A DNA stretch of 64,000 nucleotides from Blautia schinkii (GCF_013304825.1 NZ_JAAWUO010000008.1:1-64000); one strand, 5' to 3'. Shown: positions 1 to 8,580, numbered from the stretch's first letter. The notes: a model not told the origin generated them from the letters alone. Translations and numbers: made by a program.

Positions 1-53
1 GAAGTGTGGTAACACATGGAGCTGACTGTTACTAATCGGGTGAGGGCTTGACC
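1..53 (+). rRNA. 23S rRNA, 3' end (partial)
   Basis: The first 53 bases match the conserved 3' terminus of bacterial 23S rRNA: the segment with GCTGAC, then ACTAATCGG, ending GAGGGCTTGACC. The terminal CTTGACC would pair with the 5' end of the molecule in helix 1. The rest of the gene lies upstream of the window. No 5S rRNA follows in the next 120 bases. Seen directly; the exact mature end is approximate. Confidence 0.9.
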
Positions 54-144
54 AAGAAACGCAGGTTAAGAATTGATTCAAAGAGTTTGATTGACCATCA
101 ACAAAGCATGTATGTAGTTTTGAGAGTACAATGTAAAAGAATTT

Positions 145-166
145 GTGGCCAACAGCCACTTTTTCT
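145..166 (+). terminator. short hairpin with T-run between 23S and tRNA-Trp
   Basis: GTGGC (145-149) pairs with GCCAC (155-159) around a 5-base loop and is followed by TTTTTCTT. The stem is only 5 bp, so it may be a weak terminator or an RNA processing element. The tRNA just downstream would need read-through or its own promoter, and no clear promoter is visible. Confidence 0.4.
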
Positions 167-173
167 TGTATAT

Positions 174-244
174 AGGGGATTGGTCAAATGGTATGATAGG
201 GGTCTCCAAAACCTTTGGTGGGAGTTCGATTCTCTCATCCCCTG
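174..244 (+). tRNA. tRNA-Trp (anticodon CCA)
   Basis: The cloverleaf can be folded by hand. The acceptor stem AGGGGAT (174-180) pairs with ATCCCCT (237-243), with G244 as discriminator. The D arm is about 183-197. The anticodon stem GGGGT/ACCTT holds the loop CTCCAAA (204-210) with anticodon CCA at 206-208. The T arm GGGAG/CTCTC holds TTCGATT (225-231). The 3' CCA is not encoded (the DNA continues CTA), so it must be added by nucleotidyltransferase. The gene sits about 120 bases after the 23S end and is probably part of the rRNA operon transcript. Confidence 0.93.
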
Positions 245-251
245 CTATTTA

Positions 252-299
252 AAAGTCGGAAAATCTTGAAAAATCAAGGTTTTCTGACTTTTTCTTTAT
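252..299 (+). terminator. rho-independent terminator of rRNA/tRNA operon
   Basis: A long inverted repeat runs from AAAGTCGGAAAATCTTGA to TCAAGGTTTTCTGACTTT around an A-rich loop and is followed directly by TTTTCTTTATTTTT. It lies just after tRNA-Trp and would end the rRNA-tRNA transcript. Confidence 0.85.
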
Positions 300-311
300 T
301 TTTACTGTCAC

Positions 312-350
312 ACAAACAAAACCAGGGGATTGCCAATTGGCAATCCCCTG
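312..350 (-). terminator. terminator of the L25 gene
   Basis: A perfect palindrome (323-350, arms CAGGGGATTGCC / GGCAATCCCCTG) lies 20 bases past the stop codon of the minus-strand L25 gene. Read on the minus strand it is followed by GTTTTGTTTG, the U-rich tract of an intrinsic terminator. Confidence 0.8.
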
Positions 351-369
351 AATCATTAATATATATATA

Positions 370-957
370 TTATGCTTCTGCGTCAGCGTCAGCATCCTCA
401 TCCTCTTCCGGAGCTGCTGCGTACTCACCGATGTGAACAACAACTGCATCCTCAGGTGTGATAAAGTGAACCTGTTTGCCTTCCGGGATCGGGAGGTCTT
501 TTACGTGGATGTCACGGACATCTGCCGGATAGCCGTTGAAGTCGATAACGATAGTATCCAGAAGGTTGGCCGGATCTGCTTTGTAGTGGATCTCTTCCAT
601 CTCCTGCTCAACGATACCCTGAACCATATCTGTATGTTCCAGTTTGACAGCAACTGTTGTGGAAACCTTCTCACCGGCTACCAGTGCCTGGAAGTCCAGA
701 GCCATCAGCTGTTTTTCAATTGGATTATAATCAATGTTCTTTACCAGGGCATCAACTTTCTCGCCTTCGATGTCCAGATAAATCTGTGTACCTTCTTTAT
801 TTGCTTTAATGAATTTCGCTGCCTCGGCACCGTCAAACTGGAGTGCTACAGGCTCTTTCATTTCTTTTCCACTAAGAATTCCTGTGACGTAACCCTCACG
901 TCTTAATTTTTTAGCTTTTACATTCGGGTTTCTTTTCTCTGCTTTCAATGTGATCAT
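370..957 (-). CDS. rplY: 50S ribosomal protein L25 / general stress protein Ctc
   Basis: This 195-residue protein binds 5S rRNA in the large subunit. It has the two-domain TL5/Ctc layout: an N-terminal L25 beta-barrel (about 1-90, starting MITLKAEKR, then KLRREGYVTGIL) and a C-terminal Ctc domain (about 95-180), ending in an acidic Glu/Asp/Ala tail. A longer frame extends upstream, but the extra residues do not resemble the family. The ATG at 957 is preceded by GGAGGAATTTGAC, an ideal ribosome binding site, so 957 is chosen as the start. The gene is monocistronic, with a TATAAT element upstream and a hairpin terminator downstream. In Bacillus, Ctc is a general stress protein. Its partner 5S gene is not in the window. 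Confidence 0.93.
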   Translation of the reverse strand: MITLKAEKRNPNVKAKKLRREGYVTGILSGKEMKEPVALQFDGAEAAKFIKANKEGTQIYLDIEGEKVDALVKNIDYNPIEKQLMALDFQALVAGEKVSTTVAVKLEHTDMVQGIVEQEMEEIHYKADPANLLDTIVIDFNGYPADVRDIHVKDLPIPEGKQVHFITPEDAVVVHIGEYAAAPEEDEDADADAEA

Positions 958-1053
958 GTCAAATTCCTCCTCCTGATGCATGGATTCCGGTAATGTTGCT
1001 GTTCGCGCTGTTCGCAGTAACACGAATTCTGCATTTCTTTTCTGATTGGGATT

Positions 1054-1082
1054 ATTATAGCACTTCTCGGGAAAGGTGGCTA
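1054..1082 (-). promoter_or_regulatory. candidate promoter of the L25 gene
   Basis: On the minus strand, TAGCCA (1082-1077) and a perfect TATAAT (1059-1054) are separated by 17 bases. It lies about 100 bases upstream of the L25 start codon. The -10 is strong and the -35 matches TTGACA at only four of six positions. Confidence 0.5.
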
Positions 1083-1605
1083 ACAAAAAGTTAGAAAATT
1101 TAAAAGCAATATTTTGTATTGTTTGACTTATATGCAAAACTTCAAGAGTAAAATTAGACAAAAACGAAGTGTATATTTTAGATTTTACAGAAAAAAATAA
1201 AACAACATGAAAAATTGCACAAATCAAGTAGCCATAAAAGCTTGAAAGTCGCCATTTATCTGGCACAGAGGCAAGTATTAAATGTGAATATTCTATTTTT
1301 ATTTGATTCAGATATGCGAGGAGACGGGAAATATCTATATTGCTGACATATTGGAGAGAGCTGTTGTGATCAATGTAATAAAAATTGGAAGATATGATAC
1401 AGGACAGAGATGACGGCGAAAGGAGGTGGCAACATAACGCAGCCGGAATTTTACTCTGGAGAAAGAATTTAACGGAATTGCATATAATTTCTGAAACAAT
1501 TTTACATACACTTCACAAAGCCTTATCCCAACTACGATATCTGAATATCCGGAAAACTTCTATACTAAATAACATGTGAGCGAGAGAAGAGAAAGGAGAT
1601 AAGTA
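1083..1605. other. AT-rich intergenic region between L25 and ugpC
   Basis: This stretch of just over 500 bases has no convincing gene. It is AT-rich and must hold the promoter of the ugp operon. A TATAAT at 1483-1488 is the best -10 candidate, but no good -35 stands 16-18 bases before it. A strong Shine-Dalgarno-like AAAGGAGGTGG near 1420 is followed by no ATG, GTG or TTG at a suitable distance. A 64-codon frame at 1385-1579 has no family resemblance and is not called. Confidence 0.5.
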
Positions 1606-2742
1606 ATGTCAGAAATTGCACTTAGAAATGTATGTAAGCAATTTGATTCGGAGCATTACGGTGTGAAGGATTTTAATCTTGATATACATGATAAAGAGTT
1701 TGTGATCTTTGTAGGTCCGTCCGGATGTGGAAAATCCACAACTTTGCGTATCATCGCAGGTTTGGAGGAGATTACAGACGGTGAGCTGTGGATCGACGGT
1801 GAGCTTTCCAATTATCTGGAACCGAAGGAGAGGGGAATGTCCATGGTGTTCCAGAACTATGCTTTATATCCGAATATGACGGTTTACGGAAATATGGCAT
1901 ACGCCCTGAAGATCCGTAAGCTTCCGAAGGATGAGATCGACAGAAAGGTCCATGAGGTGGCAAAGATCCTGGAGATCGAGCAGCTTCTTGACCGGAGGCC
2001 GGCAGCTCTTTCCGGCGGTCAGAAACAGCGAGTTGCCATCGGAAGTGCAATTATCCGGAAACCGAAAGTCTTTCTTATGGATGAGCCCCTTTCCAACCTG
2101 GATGCAAAGCTTCGTGCTCAGATGCGTGTGGAGCTTGTGAAATTACATAAACAGCTGGACACCACCATTATTTATGTAACTCACGATCAGACAGAGGCCA
2201 TGACACTTGGAACAAAGATTGTAGTCATGAAAGATGGATTGATTCAGCAGGTGGGCGCACCGCAGAGCATTTACGATAATCCGGTAAATCTTTTTGTAGC
2301 AGGCTTCCTCGGCTCTCCGTCTATGAACTTTTTCCGATGCACGGTGAAAGCAGAAGAAAATAACCGCACGGCTCTTCTTCTGGACGATGCCAAAACTGTA
2401 AAAAAGGTTTATCTGGACGGAACCAGAGGAAAACAGATCGCAGACAGATATAACGGCAGACACGTAATCCTGGGAATCCGTCCGGAGGATATCTACGAGC
2501 TGGATGAAGCGAAAAAGCTTGGTATTGAAAATGACAGCGTAGATGTAGACGAGCCTGTAGTAAACCGCGAGATGCTGGGAGCGGAAGTGATCCTCTATTT
2601 TGATGAGCAGGGCAAAACCCTGGCAGTTCGTTTAAGTCCGGAAAATCAGACACAGGTAGGGGAGAAGGTTTCTCTGTATTTTGATATGGAGAAGGCGCAT
2701 GTGTTTGATCCGGAGACAGAAGAAAATATTTTTGTGCCATGA
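1606..2742 (+). CDS. ugpC: ABC transporter ATP-binding protein, UgpC/MsmK family
   Basis: This 378-residue ATPase energises a carbohydrate (CUT1-type) importer. Visible motifs are Walker A GPSGCGKST (37-45), Q-loop Gln83 in VFQNYALYP, signature LSGGQ (135-139), Walker B VFLMDE (155-160) and H-loop His193 in VTHDQTEAM. The C-terminal third (about 240-375) is the OB-fold/TOBE regulatory domain typical of MalK, UgpC and MsmK. After the signature the usual GRAI is GSAI (146-149), a small departure from the family. The start follows GAAAGGAGATAAGT, a strong ribosome binding site. It is the first gene of an operon with two permeases and a UgpB-like binding protein. Such ATPases are often shared between importers, so it may serve others too. 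Confidence 0.92.
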   Translation: MSEIALRNVCKQFDSEHYGVKDFNLDIHDKEFVIFVGPSGCGKSTTLRIIAGLEEITDGELWIDGELSNYLEPKERGMSMVFQNYALYPNMTVYGNMAYALKIRKLPKDEIDRKVHEVAKILEIEQLLDRRPAALSGGQKQRVAIGSAIIRKPKVFLMDEPLSNLDAKLRAQMRVELVKLHKQLDTTIIYVTHDQTEAMTLGTKIVVMKDGLIQQVGAPQSIYDNPVNLFVAGFLGSPSMNFFRCTVKAEENNRTALLLDDAKTVKKVYLDGTRGKQIADRYNGRHVILGIRPEDIYELDEAKKLGIENDSVDVDEPVVNREMLGAEVILYFDEQGKTLAVRLSPENQTQVGEKVSLYFDMEKAHVFDPETEENIFVP

Positions 2743-2821
2743 ATTTATGTCACGGAAGAGCTTGAGTACAGGCAGATCAGCCTGTAGATAGAATCTGATT
2801 ATGCAAGGAGGAGAAATAGTT

Positions 2822-3685
2822 ATGGGAAATAACAGCAAAAGCAAGATTACACCGTACTTATATCTGGTACCCTGTATGTTGATTTTTGGAATATTCCTGT
2901 TTTATCCGTTTTTGAAAACAATATATTTAAGTCTTTACAAAACCAACAAAATGGGACAGGCAAAGCTGTACGTTGGTTTGGGCAATTATAAAGAGCTGCT
3001 TCAGTCAGCATCCTTTATCAACAGCCTGAAGGTGACGCTGATCTTTGTACTGATCGTTGTAGTTGGCGGCATGCTTTTTGGTCTGATCGCAGCAGTGCTT
3101 TGTAACAAGGCATTTCCGGGAATCCGGGTGTTCAGTACTTCCTATGCGCTGCCAATGGCTATCGCATCCAGCTCTGCAGCGATGATCTTCCAGATCATGC
3201 TCCACCCGGCAGTGGGTATTGTGAACAAGCTTACCGGCCTGGATATCAACTGGCTGAACGATCCGAACACGGCTCTGATCTGCGTAGCCATTCTTACCGC
3301 ATGGCTTAACAGCGGAATTAATTTTCTGTATTTTTCCGCAGGACTCGGAAATATTGATGAGACCATTTATGAGAGAGCTTCTGTGGATGGAGCCAGCAGT
3401 GTGCAGCAGTTTTTCAGCCTGACGCTTCCAGGACTTTCCCCGATCATGTTTTACACACTGGTAGTAAATATCATTCAGGCCTTTCAGTCCTTTGGACAGA
3501 TCAAGATCCTGACAGAAGGCGGACCTAATGAATCCACCAACGTAATTGTCTATTCCATTTACAGGGACGCATTCTTCAACTACCGCTTCGGAAGTGCGGC
3601 AGCCCAGTCCGTTATCCTGTTTGTGATCATCATGATCATTACACTGATCATGTTCCGTATTGAGAAGAAGGGAGTGAATTACTGA
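2822..3685 (+). CDS. ugpA: ABC transporter permease, UgpA/MsmF family
   Basis: This 287-residue inner-membrane permease has about six transmembrane helices. The binding-protein-dependent transport (EAA) loop is clear: YERASVDGASS followed by LTLPGLSP, which docks onto the ATPase. An ATG 21 bases upstream is in frame, but the ribosome binding site AAGGAGGAG lies inside that extension, so translation should begin at 2822. The gene is 79 bases after ugpC and overlaps the next permease by one base. Together with the 3685 gene it forms the heterodimeric channel. The UgpA assignment rests mainly on the neighbouring UgpB-like binding protein. Confidence 0.88.
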   Translation: MGNNSKSKITPYLYLVPCMLIFGIFLFYPFLKTIYLSLYKTNKMGQAKLYVGLGNYKELLQSASFINSLKVTLIFVLIVVVGGMLFGLIAAVLCNKAFPGIRVFSTSYALPMAIASSSAAMIFQIMLHPAVGIVNKLTGLDINWLNDPNTALICVAILTAWLNSGINFLYFSAGLGNIDETIYERASVDGASSVQQFFSLTLPGLSPIMFYTLVVNIIQAFQSFGQIKILTEGGPNESTNVIVYSIYRDAFFNYRFGSAAAQSVILFVIIMIITLIMFRIEKKGVNY

Positions 3686-4602
3686 TGAGCCAGATAGAAA
3701 ATATGGCAGTTCCCACAGTGGGAAATATGTCAAAAGAGGAGCTCCTGGAGCTGAAAAAAGCCATGAATGCAAAAGCTCTTGCAAGGAGAAGAACAAAAAC
3801 AGCGCTCCGTGTTACGGCAAATGTGGTATTTGCGGTTCTGATCCTGCTTCCATTGCTTTATGCCATCAGTATTGCGCTGATGCCTTCCAGTGAACTGTTT
3901 ACTACAGAGTTGAATCTCTTTCCTAAGAATCCGACCTTTTCCAACTTTATCAATGCATTCCGCACGGTTCCGCTTCTCCGATTCATATTGAATTCCTTTA
4001 TCATGGCGGGATGTATTACCATCGGACAGATCATTACCTGTTCTCTTGCTGCTTTTGCGTTTTCTTTCCTGGAATTCAAAGGAAAAGGTATTCTCTTCAT
4101 GGTTGTGATGGCAACCATGATGGTTCCGGGAGAGGCAACGATCATTTCCAACTATCTGACTGTATCAGGCTGGGGAATGCTGGATACCTATCAGGTACTG
4201 ATCGTGCCTTATCTTACATCCGCAATGGGAATTTTTCTGTTTCGCCAGTTTTATATGACCTTCCCGATCTCACTGTATGAGTCGGCAAAGCTTGACGGCT
4301 GCGGCAATCTGAAATTTATTGTAAAGATCCTGCTTCCGCTGACGAAATCCGCTATCGGTGCCATGGCAGTGTATACCTTTATCAATGCATGGAATATGTA
4401 TATGTGGCCGCTGCTTGTAACAGGCTCCAACAATATGCGAACCGTTCAGATCGGTATCAGTATGCTGGACAGTGTGGATTCACAGTCCATCACACTGATG
4501 ATCGCAGGAGTTGTTATGATCATTATTCCGTCCATTTCCATCTTTATCATCGGACAGAAACAGCTTATCCGCGGAATGTTTTCCGGGGCAGTCAAGGGCT
4601 GA
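3685..4602 (+). CDS. ugpE: ABC transporter permease, UgpE/MsmG family
   Basis: This second channel subunit has 305 residues. A cytoplasmic N-terminus of about 45 residues is followed by six predicted membrane helices. The EAA loop reads LYESAKLDGCGN then KILLPLTKSA, near residue 200. Its ATG shares a base with the TGA of ugpA, so the two are translationally coupled, and GGGAGTG provides the ribosome binding site. The N-terminal extension before the first helix is longer than in E. coli UgpE but common in Firmicutes homologues. Confidence 0.88.
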   Translation: MSQIENMAVPTVGNMSKEELLELKKAMNAKALARRRTKTALRVTANVVFAVLILLPLLYAISIALMPSSELFTTELNLFPKNPTFSNFINAFRTVPLLRFILNSFIMAGCITIGQIITCSLAAFAFSFLEFKGKGILFMVVMATMMVPGEATIISNYLTVSGWGMLDTYQVLIVPYLTSAMGIFLFRQFYMTFPISLYESAKLDGCGNLKFIVKILLPLTKSAIGAMAVYTFINAWNMYMWPLLVTGSNNMRTVQIGISMLDSVDSQSITLMIAGVVMIIIPSISIFIIGQKQLIRGMFSGAVKG

Positions 4603-4735
4603 TACCGGAGCAGACCGCAGCCTCAGAGTGTTTTATCACAGGGGAAAAGATATTGTCACAGTCGTAAGACCTGGCAGTTCATCTTATATATAGGAAGAAA
4701 AAGAGAAAATTTTTCAAAAAGAGGAGAAAAAAGTT

Positions 4736-6097
4736 ATGAAGAAAAAAATGATCGCAGCTTTACTTACTGCAGCAATGGCTGTTGGCTCTGTTTACGGAGT
4801 GACTGTATTTGCAGCAGATGCCGGCACAGATGAGAAAGCAGAGATGGCAGATGCTTCCGATGTAGACGGAACTACGATTACATTCTGGCATTCCATGGGT
4901 GGTGTTAACGGCGAGGCCATTGACACTCTGGTAAAAAAATTTAACGATGAGAACGAGTACGGAATCACGGTAGATGCGCAGTATCAGGGCGAGTATGATG
5001 ATTCCCTGAACAAACTGAAAAGTGCTCAGATCGGAAATATGGGTGCAGATCTTGTACAGGTATATGAGATCGGTTCAAGATTTATGATCGATTCCGGCTG
5101 GATCGTGCCTATGCAGCAGATGGTCGATGCAGACAGCTACGATGTATCTGAGATCGAGCCGAACCTGGCTGCATACTACACCATTGACAATGAGCTGTAC
5201 TCCATGCCGTTCAACTCTTCCACACCGATCATGTATTATAACAAGGACATGTTTAATAAAGCAGGTATCACAGAGGTTCCTGACAGTCTGGAAGGAATCG
5301 GTGAGATCGGACAGGAGCTTCTGGACAAAGGCGGCGCAGGCGAGGTAATGTCTCTTGGTATCTATGGCTGGTTCTTTGAGCAGTTTATCGGAAAACAGGG
5401 TCTTGAGTACGCAAACAACGGAAACGGACGTAAAGAGGCTGCTACAGCTGTTGCTTTTGACGAGAACGGTGCTGCAAAGAATATCCTTACAGCATGGAAA
5501 GACCTTAACGACAAAGGCTTTGCACCGATCGTAGGTAAAGGCGGTGATGCAGGACTTGCAGATTTCTCCGCAGGAAAGTCAGCGATCACTCTCGGTTCCA
5601 CAGCGTCCCTGAAACAGATCCTTCAGGATGTAAACGGAAAATTTGAGGTTGGTACAGCATACTTCCCGAAGATCAAATCCAGCGACGAGGGCGGTGTTTC
5701 CATCGGTGGTGCATCTCTCTGGGCACTGAATAACAATGATCCGAAAAAGCTCCGTGCAACATGGGAATTCGTAAAATTCCTCATTTCTCCGGAGTCTCAG
5801 GCTTACTGGAACGCACAGACAGGATACTTCCCTGTAACTGTAAAAGCTCAGGACGAGCAGGTATTCAAGGATAATGTTGAGAAATATCCTCAGTTCCAGA
5901 CAGCAATTGACCAGCTCCATGATTCTTCCGCAGATTATGTAGGTGCACTGTTAAGCGTATTCCCTGGGGCAAGAGCAACAGTAGAGTCTGAGATCGAGAG
6001 TATGCTCAACGGAAAAGAGGATGTAGATACAGCGGTGAAAAACATGGCTGATTCCATCAACAAATCCATTGAAGAATACAATCTTGTGAACGAATAA
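4736..6097 (+). CDS. ugpB: extracellular solute-binding protein, UgpB-like
   Basis: This 453-residue secreted binding protein has a signal peptide, with likely cleavage after VFA at residue 26. There is no lipobox, which is unusual for a Gram-positive binding protein. The mature part resembles E. coli UgpB closely: FWHSMGG near the N-terminus, PFNSSTPIMYYNKD, GGASLW and TGYFPVT all align with hallmark UgpB segments. That favours sn-glycerol-3-phosphate or a glycerophosphodiester as ligand, although sugar-binding relatives exist. The gene follows the permeases after 133 bases. No UgpQ phosphodiesterase is encoded nearby. How the protein is held at the cell surface is not clear from the sequence. 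Confidence 0.87.
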   Translation: MKKKMIAALLTAAMAVGSVYGVTVFAADAGTDEKAEMADASDVDGTTITFWHSMGGVNGEAIDTLVKKFNDENEYGITVDAQYQGEYDDSLNKLKSAQIGNMGADLVQVYEIGSRFMIDSGWIVPMQQMVDADSYDVSEIEPNLAAYYTIDNELYSMPFNSSTPIMYYNKDMFNKAGITEVPDSLEGIGEIGQELLDKGGAGEVMSLGIYGWFFEQFIGKQGLEYANNGNGRKEAATAVAFDENGAAKNILTAWKDLNDKGFAPIVGKGGDAGLADFSAGKSAITLGSTASLKQILQDVNGKFEVGTAYFPKIKSSDEGGVSIGGASLWALNNNDPKKLRATWEFVKFLISPESQAYWNAQTGYFPVTVKAQDEQVFKDNVEKYPQFQTAIDQLHDSSADYVGALLSVFPGARATVESEIESMLNGKEDVDTAVKNMADSINKSIEEYNLVNE

Positions 6098-6200
6098 TCA
6101 GAAAAAGCGCGAAAATCGAAAAAGAAAAATAAAAAGAAAAATAAAAAGAAGCAGCAGAAAAGCCCTGGAATCAGGTAGACAGTTACTACCTGTATATAAT

Positions 6201-6244
6201 CGGATAATTGCAGAACAGTTATCCGGTTAGAATCCGGGGTTTTT
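6201..6244 (+). terminator. possible terminator after ugpB
   Basis: CGGATAATTG (6201-6210) pairs with CAGTTATCCG (6216-6225) around a CAGAA loop, giving a strong 10-bp stem. The T-run (6240-6244) begins about 15 bases after the stem, farther than in a canonical intrinsic terminator, so this may be a terminator or an mRNA 3'-end stabiliser. Confidence 0.45.
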
Positions 6245-6308
6245 CCTATTATATTGTGCAAAAATCGGCTATTGCCAGAAAATAACGGGATAAAAACGTT
6301 GGAATTAC

Positions 6309-6349
6309 TGGACGGAATAGTATATATTAGCTATAATGATAAAGCTAAT
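6309..6349 (+). promoter_or_regulatory. promoter of surface-polysaccharide cluster with overlapping dyad
   Basis: TGGACG (6309-6314), 17 bases, and a perfect TATAAT (6332-6337) form a promoter about 40 bases before the first glycosyltransferase gene. An inverted repeat ATTAGCT (6326-6332) / AGCTAAT (6343-6349) straddles the -10 and could bind a repressor. The -10 and the repeat are seen directly; regulation is inferred. Confidence 0.5.
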
Positions 6350-6378
6350 ATTTACTCCTCAGGAAGGAAGATAAATCT

Positions 6379-7755
6379 GTGAACAGAAGTAAAAGAGAAG
6401 ATTATAAAAGATTCGTGGTATTTTGTCTGGCAAGTCTGATCGTGATTGCACAGGCGGCTATTTTTGCCTATGTGTGGTATGATTTCTACAGAGGAATGAT
6501 CGAGCAGCCCTTCTGGCGAAAAGGTAACTGGGTACTGATTCTGATTTATGCGCTGATCTACCTGATGTTTGCCAAGCTGTATGGCGGCCTGAAAGTAGGA
6601 TATCTTAAGCGGATCGATGTATTTTATTCACTGACTCTGGCTCTTATTTGTGCCAATGTTGTGACATATTTTCAGATTACACTGATCAACCGCTGGTTCC
6701 TCTCAGCGAAACCGCTTTTTGAGATGACACTGGTGCAGATCGCAGTGACGATCATCTGGATCTGGGGTACGCGGTACATTTATTCGAAGCTTTATGGGGC
6801 CAGAAGACTTCTGGTGATCTACGGAGACCGTGATCCAGGAGATGTGATCCACAAGATGAATACCCGAAAGGATAAATACGATATCAGTGGAAAGGTTCAT
6901 ATCTGTGAAGGTGAGGAGAAGATCCACGCTATGATGGAGAAGTATGAGGGCGTGATCATCTGGGATCTTCCGTCCCAGATTCGAAACAGATATCTGAAAT
7001 ACTGCTTTTCCCATTCCATCCGCTGTTATATGAGTCCGAAGATCTCGGATATTATCCTGCTTGGAACAGACAGGATACACCTGTTTGACACACCGCTTCT
7101 GATGTGCAGGAATCAGGGACTTTCCATGGAACAGAGAGCATTTAAGAGAGTTCTGGATATTATTATATCAGGACTTGGAATCATTGTATCTTCTCCGATC
7201 ATGCTGATCATTGCCATTGCAGTGAAGGCTTATGACGGTGGCCCGGTATTTTATCTTCAGGATCGTCTCACATATAAAGGAAAAGAATTCCGTATCCGGA
7301 AGTTCCGCAGCATGTGCGTGGATTCTGAGAAGAACGGAGCACGTCTTGCATCCAAGCATGATTCCCGTATCACACCGGTAGGACATATTCTTAGAAATCT
7401 GCATCTGGATGAGCTACCGCAGCTTTTCAATGTATTTATGGGAGATATGTCACTGGTAGGACCTCGTCCGGAGCGTGATGTGATCATGCAGGAATATGAG
7501 AAAGAGATCCCGGAATTCCATTACAGACTTAAGGTAAAAGCCGGACTTACCGGCTATGCTCAGGTATATGGCAAGTACAATACGACTCCGTATGACAAGC
7601 TGAAGCTTGACCTGTTTTATATTGAGAACTATTCATTTCTTCTGGATATCAAGCTGTTGTTTATGACTGTGAAGATCTTTTTCCAGAAAGAAGTATCTGA
7701 AGGTGTGGATGACGATCAGAAGAATGCTTTGAAGGATTCACAGGAAGAGAAATAA
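6379..7755 (+). CDS. polyprenyl glycosylphosphotransferase (WcaJ/EpsL type sugar transferase)
   Basis: This 458-residue membrane enzyme would start a glycan chain by moving a sugar-1-phosphate from a UDP-sugar to undecaprenyl phosphate. It has four or five N-terminal membrane helices, a central Rossmann-like region, and a C-terminal bacterial sugar transferase domain (about 254-445). In that domain KRVLDII, FRIRKFRSM (about 304-312), LHLDELPQL (about 341-349), SLVGPRPE (about 358-365) and AGLTGYAQV are all intact. The start is GTG at 6379, eight bases after AGGAAGGAAG. It opens a same-strand run of eight genes to 17418. The sugar specificity cannot be read from the sequence. Confidence 0.92.
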   Translation: MNRSKREDYKRFVVFCLASLIVIAQAAIFAYVWYDFYRGMIEQPFWRKGNWVLILIYALIYLMFAKLYGGLKVGYLKRIDVFYSLTLALICANVVTYFQITLINRWFLSAKPLFEMTLVQIAVTIIWIWGTRYIYSKLYGARRLLVIYGDRDPGDVIHKMNTRKDKYDISGKVHICEGEEKIHAMMEKYEGVIIWDLPSQIRNRYLKYCFSHSIRCYMSPKISDIILLGTDRIHLFDTPLLMCRNQGLSMEQRAFKRVLDIIISGLGIIVSSPIMLIIAIAVKAYDGGPVFYLQDRLTYKGKEFRIRKFRSMCVDSEKNGARLASKHDSRITPVGHILRNLHLDELPQLFNVFMGDMSLVGPRPERDVIMQEYEKEIPEFHYRLKVKAGLTGYAQVYGKYNTTPYDKLKLDLFYIENYSFLLDIKLLFMTVKIFFQKEVSEGVDDDQKNALKDSQEEK

Positions 7756-7836
7756 GATTTTTTAAGTGCGTGTCAGGCTGGCTCTGATGCGCACTTTGCA
7801 AATGGAGACATATGAGACATAAAGGAGGCGTTTTTT

Positions 7837-8580
7837 ATGGAAAAACCACTGGTTTCAGTGATCATGCCTGTTTATAATGGTGAGAAATATATTGGAAAAG
7901 CAATCCGGTCAGTTCTGGAGCAGAATGTTCCTGTCGAGATCCTGGTGATCGATGACTGCTCCACAGACGGAACAGAACTTACTGTGATGAAATATATGGA
8001 AAGCGGAAGTATCCGTTATATCCGCAACGAGAACAATGTGGGAGCAGCCCGTTCCAGAAACAGAGGTGTGAAGGAATCACGGGGAAAATATATCGCCTTC
8101 CTGGATGCGGATGACTGGTGGGAAAAGGGTAAGCTTAGAGAGCAGATCGAAGTGATGGAGCTTACCGGATGTGTGATCTGCTCCACAGGAAGAGAGCTGA
8201 TGCAGCCGGATGGCCGTACAACAGGGAAATATATCCCGGTTAATGAGCGGATCACCTACCGGGATCTTCTGAAGCATAACAGTATCAACTGTTCCTCTGT
8301 GCTCCTCAGAAGGGAAGATGCGATCGCTTTTCCAATGGAGCATGATGACAGCCATGAGGACTATATCACCTGGCTGAAAATTCTTCGAAAAGGTGGTTTT
8401 GCGGCAGGAATCAATAAACCGTATCTGAAGTGCAGGCTCAGTGAAGGCGGCAAATCCCGCAATAAACTGAGGTCAGCAGCCATGACCTATCAGGTCTATA
8501 AATATATGGGCTATGGAAAACTGAAAAGTTTGATATTCTTTGTATCTTACGCATTTCATGGAGTATGGAAGTACCGTTGA
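7837..8580 (+). CDS. family 2 glycosyltransferase
   Basis: This 247-residue GT-A fold enzyme starts with VSVIMPVYNGEKYI, has the nucleotide-binding VIDDCSTDGT, and carries the metal-binding Asp-Ala-Asp-Asp at 90-93 in YIAFLDADDWW. It is soluble or peripheral, with no membrane helix apart from a mildly hydrophobic C-terminus. AAAGGAGG precedes the ATG. It is the only clear glycosyltransferase apart from the initiating transferase in this cluster, so either the repeat unit is very short or further transferases are encoded elsewhere. Donor and acceptor are unknown. Confidence 0.9.
   Translation: MEKPLVSVIMPVYNGEKYIGKAIRSVLEQNVPVEILVIDDCSTDGTELTVMKYMESGSIRYIRNENNVGAARSRNRGVKESRGKYIAFLDADDWWEKGKLREQIEVMELTGCVICSTGRELMQPDGRTTGKYIPVNERITYRDLLKHNSINCSSVLLRREDAIAFPMEHDDSHEDYITWLKILRKGGFAAGINKPYLKCRLSEGGKSRNKLRSAAMTYQVYKYMGYGKLKSLIFFVSYAFHGVWKYR

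Noticed and set aside
54-173. Possible 5S rRNA after 23S
   Set aside because: None of the conserved 5S segments is present and the interval is filled by a short hairpin and spacer.
958-1266. N-terminal extension of the L25 gene to 1266
   Set aside because: The extension is hydrophobic and unlike L25, contains the promoter region, and the internal ATG at 957 has an ideal ribosome binding site.
1385-1579. 64-codon frame and a strong AAAGGAGGTGG near 1420
   Set aside because: No start codon at suitable distance after the Shine-Dalgarno, and the frame's product shows no family resemblance; treated as upstream region of ugpC.
7764-7796. Hairpin AAGTGCG/CGCACTT between sugar transferase and GT2 genes
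   Set aside because: No T-run beyond TTTG; cluster transcription probably continues.
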